Shown here: piece after piece, positions 6,901 to 8,453 of the stretch
Numbering within the stretch: position 1 is the stretch's first letter
How the letters are laid out: each line of letters opens with the position of its first letter
Origin: Candidatus Omnitrophica bacterium CG02_land_8_20_14_3_00__42_8
Lineage (GTDB): Bacteria; Omnitrophota; Gorgyraeia; Gorgyraeales; Gorgyraeaceae
NCBI GenBank assembly: GCA_002780805.1
Contig: PEUD01000006.1
Span: forward strand, 1,571-10,023
Length of the DNA stretch: 8,453 nt
Direction of reading: 5' to 3'
Notes under the pieces: model-generated
What the model saw: the letters and a program-made list of their open reading frames with translations, nothing else
The model's database searches: none
What the model was told of the DNA's origin: nothing
Made by a program: the position numbers and the translations under genes

Positions 6901-6990
6901 CACAAAGGTATAGCCTAATTTCTGCAAAAGCTCTATTGCAGGGTCTTCGGATAAATGAATTTCGTTCCAGTCTTGGGTGGTCATCGTCAT
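3943..6990 (-). CDS. hsdR: Type I restriction enzyme R subunit
   Basis: This 1015-aa protein is the ATP-driven translocase and nuclease of a type I restriction complex (R2M2S). Counting from the ATG at 6990, the N-terminal PD-(D/E)xK nuclease has D145 and E159-C-K161 (CDIVMFINGIPLVIIECKSP), followed by the QLFRY motif (175-179). The SF2 helicase motifs follow in order: Walker A TQGSGKS (317-323), DEAH (420-423), GFTGTP (445-450), GFDAP (633-637) and QAIARVNRT (655-663). A long helical C-terminus (about 690-1015) would dock to HsdM/HsdS. All catalytic residues and the usual length are present. An upstream in-frame TTG (7008) would add six residues, but the ATG at 6990-6988 has AGAGGT six bases upstream and is preferred. 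The stop overlaps ygjP by four bases; the start overlaps the 83-aa ORF by four bases. hsdM must lie beyond hsdS, outside the window. Confidence 0.97.
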   Translation of the reverse strand: MTMTTQDWNEIHLSEDPAIELLQKLGYTFVPPEKLELERESLKEIVLVSRLEKKLKELNSWLSDENLKKAVRAITNVPATSLIEANEKIYTSLAHSISLEQDIEDGQGKKGHDVYFIDFEHLEKNEFIITRQFKVAGSKENIKCDIVMFINGIPLVIIECKSPAVIDPIDKAITQLFRYQELKDEYKDRGAPRLFETAQILIATCGQKAKFATVYAPYRHFLEWKVPYSITLDELNEKYTSRFFNRTPTPQDVLIYGLLYPENLLDIVRNFIAFEIETGKTIKKIARYQQFIAVNNALTRIQKAKDHGKRGGVIWHTQGSGKSLSMLWLAVKLKRNKALENPILVVVTDRIGLDNQIVGTFQRCGFPNPIQADSVKHLRELIQSGNGQTIMTTIQKFQDLSEESGYPVLSEGENIFVMVDEAHRTQYKNLAANMRQALPNACFLGFTGTPIDKKDRSTVQTFGPYIHTYSIEQAVQDGAAVPIFYESRLPDVHVQGENLDTLFNRYFQDYTEKEREEIKRKYATEEMIGLASTRIEAICLDIIEHYEKFIVPNRFKAQIVTPSREAAIIYKETLDKLNAPSSAVLISGSNNDPQRLKKHHKTQAEEKEIIRSFKEDPLEKLAIIVVCDKLLTGFDAPVEQVMYIDSPLKEHTLLQAIARVNRTADKKDYGLVVDYWGISRDLQEVLGVFQAADVIGAFTPKTDELPRLEARHRAAMRFFDDVNKADLEACIKILESEDRRADFDIAFKRFSQSMDMVLPDPAALRYSADLKWLGKVRNAARARFRDSTLDLSSCGAKVRQLIEEHIRTEGIQKLLEPVSIFSKKFDEMVDILTTPEAKASEIEHAIRYEIHVRMEEDPVFYQSLKEQLEKIIKERKQERMSAIEELKLLQALVDDARNITNHAQELGFSEAEYALYKIIAADTQVQEKEEKLNSPIIRESRVQYETTKDFHKELTHSIMESLEELTVIDWIHKDDVQREMRKRIKGILRTEGFQFDVIEPLTTKIMDLARVRLAK

Positions 6991-7238
6991 AAATATACCT
7001 CTTGACAAATTTTGTCTATTTGTATATACTTATAGTAGAAATCAATGATACCCGATGATGCTTCTCTATAATTAGTGTCCTCGGGATATTTTATCAAATT
7101 AGCCCTATGGGTCAAAAAAATATACCTAATCAAATCTCCCAGCCAAAAGATGGAATAAGTGAAGAAAGCGTAACTCAAACTAGCATAGATACTTTTGAGC
7201 GCTTGCCATCCGAATTCACCAGGCCTTTTTTTAATCAT
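6987..7238 (-). CDS. Hypothetical 83-aa protein overlapping the hsdR start
   Basis: I do not recognise this protein. The ATG at 7238 has GGAG five bases upstream, and its TGA overlaps the hsdR ATG as ATGA (6987-6990), the same arrangement as between hsdR and ygjP. This argues for translational coupling inside the operon. Residues about 19-42 (ASLSYAFFTYSIFWLGDLIRYIFL) are mostly hydrophobic with one Asp and one Arg, so a poor membrane helix or an amphipathic helix is possible; the rest is polar and rich in Tyr, Ile and Lys. Against it, GC content at first codon positions is no higher than at third positions (about a third each), unlike a normal gene. A promoter candidate for hsdR (7088-7115) also lies inside it. 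It may be a real small partner of the restriction complex, a decayed gene, or chance. Confidence 0.4.
   Translation of the reverse strand: MIKKRPGEFGWQALKSIYASLSYAFFTYSIFWLGDLIRYIFLTHRANLIKYPEDTNYREASSGIIDFYYKYIQIDKICQEVYL
7002..7030 (+). promoter_or_regulatory. Near-consensus plus-strand promoter just upstream of hsdR, directed against the operon
   Basis: TTGACA (7002-7007) is a perfect -35 box and TATACT (7025-7030) a five-of-six -10 box, with the ideal 17-bp spacer. Transcription would start near 7037 and run rightwards, antisense to the 83-aa ORF and then sense to the 58-aa ORF at 7281, towards the 3' end of the SDH proteinase gene. It is the best promoter match in the window by eye and the only one of this quality on the plus strand. 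Confidence 0.65.
7004..7016. promoter_or_regulatory. 13-nt palindrome overlapping the -35 box (candidate operator)
   Basis: GACAAA-T-TTTGTC is a perfect odd palindrome. It covers four bases of the plus-strand -35 box and lies immediately upstream of the hsdR ribosome binding site (7001-6996) on the other strand. A dimeric regulator bound here would repress the plus-strand promoter, and the site is also in the leader of hsdR. No regulator gene for it is identified. Confidence 0.45.
7088..7115 (-). promoter_or_regulatory. Candidate internal promoter for hsdR-ygjP
   Basis: On the minus strand TTGACC (7115-7110) and TAAAAT (7093-7088), each five of six to consensus, are 16 bases apart. The start would fall near 7081, giving hsdR a leader of about 90 nt. 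The promoter faces the plus-strand promoter at 7002-7030, and their transcripts would overlap by about 45 bases, so they could interfere with each other. Confidence 0.4.
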
Positions 7239-7280
7239 TTTTGCTCCGAATCTGCTAGTATAATTTTTACGGTGAATTAA

Positions 7281-7457
7281 ATGAAAAAAACTATTACCGA
7301 AAAAGATTTAATTAAAGATTTTCCTTCTATTGAAAAACAGGCAAAAGAATGGGAAAATCTTTATCCCGAGTTTCTTCCAAAAAAATCCTTGCAAGAAGAT
7401 ATTTTTACTCCTATCATTGAACCTATTTTTATCTATCAAATTCACGCCTCAACCTAA
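7281..7457 (+). CDS. Hypothetical 58-aa protein, antisense inside the restriction operon
   Basis: The ORF begins MKKTITEKDLIKDFPSIEKQ and continues as a charged, helix-prone sequence (AKEWENLYPEFLPKKSLQED) with a more hydrophobic end, IFTPIIEPIFIYQIHAST. I do not recognise it. Codon structure looks genuine: AT-rich third positions (about a fifth GC) and clearly more GC at first positions (about two fifths). A GGTG element lies six bases before the ATG (7271-7274), and TATAAT (7259-7264) lies 17 bases before it. It fills the 210-bp gap between the SDH gene and the 83-aa ORF and ends convergently, overlapping the SDH stop by nine bases. The strong promoter at 7002-7030 would also transcribe it. 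It could be a small regulator of the restriction system, or the N-terminal stub of a gene truncated at the SDH junction. Confidence 0.5.
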   Translation: MKKTITEKDLIKDFPSIEKQAKEWENLYPEFLPKKSLQEDIFTPIIEPIFIYQIHAST

Positions 7458-8393
7458 TATCTTCACAGCTTGCACTTGAACATTAATCCCGCCATTGCGT
7501 GCTACAAAATATTTTGCTAAGTGCCGTAATTGTACATAATTTTCGCATCGCAGATATAACTCCCAAATTTTATTCCAAATTTCACTATTTTTGTCTATTA
7601 GCTCAACATCTAATCCATAATCTTTAACCTTTTCTCCGCGAATCACTCTGCCATGAGATAACTCTTCGCCTATTTTCATGAAACATTCTATTATTTCGTC
7701 TATTTCTTTTTCGCTTTTGTTTTTCAGCATATACTTTTTTAAATATTCCTTAGCGATAGTTACAGATAACTGCCTTGCTTTCAAACAAACCTGAATCCAT
7801 ACTGGATCAACCCTACGCAAAAGTTCAATATAAGGATGGGGCGGTTCTTGGTTTGCGATTGCTTTTTTTGTTTCGTTTACTAAATCTAGATAAGCATCTA
7901 TAAAAGCTGCTGCTGGACGAACTATCTGTTGTTGTCCTATAACGCTAATCATCTGAGGATCAATAGGCCCTAATTCAGAGGTTTCGCTCATCACTATCTT
8001 ATCTGCGCCCATTGATATTAAGGTTGCAGCGCTCATAGCTGTCTTTGGGACTATAACTCGAAATGAATTGGGAGCATAGCTCCTACAGGTTAGTATAATC
8101 TTTTCTGCTGCTGTTGGGCTGCCGCCAGGACTATGTAAGATTAAATCTAACTGGTAGTTATACTTTGATAAATCAACTGATTTCAGCAGATTCTCTATAA
8201 TTGTCGCGTCTTCATCCACTATAGTTCCCGCAGGATGCGGAAAACAACTCACATAGCATACAACATTTCGCCCTAACTTCTCTTCAATTTGTTGAACCAA
8301 TTTGTGATGCACAGTGCCTTCATTTTGAATCTGGTCCATTAATATTAAACCGAATCCTTTTGGTTCTTCTTTTTGTCTTTTATTTCTGGCCAT
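7449..8393 (-). CDS. SDH family Clp-fold serine proteinase
   Basis: The 314-aa product belongs to the serine dehydrogenase proteinase family (SDH, ClpP/crotonase fold). The glycine-rich oxyanion loop is LILHSPGGSPTAAEK (84-98), and the nucleophile is expected at S121 in KTAMSAATLISMGAD (117-131). The family motif SELGPIDPQM (139-148) follows. There is no signal peptide or membrane helix, so the enzyme is cytoplasmic, unlike SppA. The ATG at 8393 is chosen because GGAGG lies five bases upstream; the ATG at 8405 would put that Shine-Dalgarno sequence inside the gene. It starts 13 bp after the hsdS stop, so it belongs to the hsd operon. Proteolytic control of the restriction complex is suggested by analogy with ClpXP degradation of HsdR in E. 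coli; no direct evidence exists here. Confidence 0.88.
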   Translation of the reverse strand: MARNKRQKEEPKGFGLILMDQIQNEGTVHHKLVQQIEEKLGRNVVCYVSCFPHPAGTIVDEDATIIENLLKSVDLSKYNYQLDLILHSPGGSPTAAEKIILTCRSYAPNSFRVIVPKTAMSAATLISMGADKIVMSETSELGPIDPQMISVIGQQQIVRPAAAFIDAYLDLVNETKKAIANQEPPHPYIELLRRVDPVWIQVCLKARQLSVTIAKEYLKKYMLKNKSEKEIDEIIECFMKIGEELSHGRVIRGEKVKDYGLDVELIDKNSEIWNKIWELYLRCENYVQLRHLAKYFVARNGGINVQVQAVKILG

Positions 8394-8406
8394 CGTATCC
8401 TCCATT

Positions 8407-8453
8407 TTAAATCTTTACCCTTATCTCGCCACTCAAAAGAACCTGCATAAGGG
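8407..8453 (-). CDS. hsdS: Type I restriction specificity subunit, C-terminal end (partial)
   Basis: The last 14 codons entering from the right edge read LMQVLLSGEIRVKI followed by TAA. This closely resembles the standard C-terminus of HsdS proteins (pattern LMQxLLxGxIRV), where the final helix of the second conserved region ends. HsdS recognises the DNA target and bridges two HsdM subunits. Its position 13 bp upstream of the SDH proteinase and in the same operon as hsdR supports the call. Another frame of the same DNA stays open to 8345 but would overlap the SDH start by 49 bp and matches nothing I know. Confidence 0.75.
   Translation of the reverse strand, partial: LMQVLLSGEIRVKI

Noticed and set aside
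6988..7008. Upstream TTG start for hsdR
   Set aside because: The ATG at 6990 has AGAGGT at ideal spacing; using the TTG would put that ribosome binding site inside the coding region.
7107..7280. 57-aa plus-strand ORF ending directly before the 58-aa ORF
   Set aside because: There is no Shine-Dalgarno sequence before its ATG, and it is in exact antisense register to the 83-aa ORF, so one may be the shadow of the other. It is kept only as an alternative.
8345..8453. Open minus-strand frame reading PYAGSFEWRDKG... into the SDH start
   Set aside because: It would overlap the SDH gene by 49 bp and has no recognised family. The neighbouring frame gives the characteristic HsdS tail and stops 13 bp before the SDH ATG.
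1..8453. CRISPR arrays, tRNA or rRNA genes
   Set aside because: No regularly spaced repeats and no tRNA- or rRNA-like segments were seen on either strand.

Overview
The window looks like a fragment of a low-GC bacterial chromosome (roughly 40% GC by eye). Genes are tightly packed, start sites mostly carry GGAGG-type Shine-Dalgarno sequences, and promoters fit the sigma70 consensus. No gene fixes the phylum. An uncultivated anaerobe (Omnitrophota-like or similar) is only a guess. All confidently identified genes lie on the minus strand, so the window reads right to left.

Right part (8453 to 3212): the promoter-distal end of a type I restriction-modification operon. The order is hsdS (only its last 14 codons, recognised from the typical HsdS tail LLSGEIRVKI), an SDH/ClpP-fold serine proteinase, a 458-bp spacer, hsdR (translocase and nuclease subunit) and a YgjP/DUF45 zinc metallopeptidase that overlaps hsdR by ATGA. 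Two putative proteases are thus built into one restriction operon. The spacer is unusual. It holds an 83-aa minus-strand ORF that overlaps the hsdR start by ATGA, a near-consensus plus-strand promoter (TTGACA-17-TATACT) with a 13-nt palindrome over its -35 box, a weaker minus-strand promoter facing it, and a 58-aa plus-strand ORF lying antisense inside the operon.

Middle (3211 to 2714): a 0.5-kb stretch without a credible gene. It starts with a good minus-strand promoter and continues into a GC-rich block full of inverted repeats, including a 21-bp stem with one mismatch. It may be a structured RNA, a long leader for the next gene, or the remains of a small repeat element.

Left-centre (2713 to 839): a free-standing HNH endonuclease with two homing-endonuclease-associated repeats, then a Fic AMP-transferase with its own inhibitory motif and a C-terminal winged helix. 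The fic promoter is placed so that transcription would begin at the A of its ATG (a leaderless mRNA), and its -35 region is an 11-bp tandem repeat. These genes, with the restriction operon, resemble a defence or accessory island.

Left end (838 to 1): a second GC-rich structured intergenic block, then a housekeeping pair: an Rrf2-family regulator followed after 12 bp by cysK (first 19 codons only). The regulator ends in -Tyr-Phe-Ile, which suggests a CymR-CysK type of cysteine sensing.
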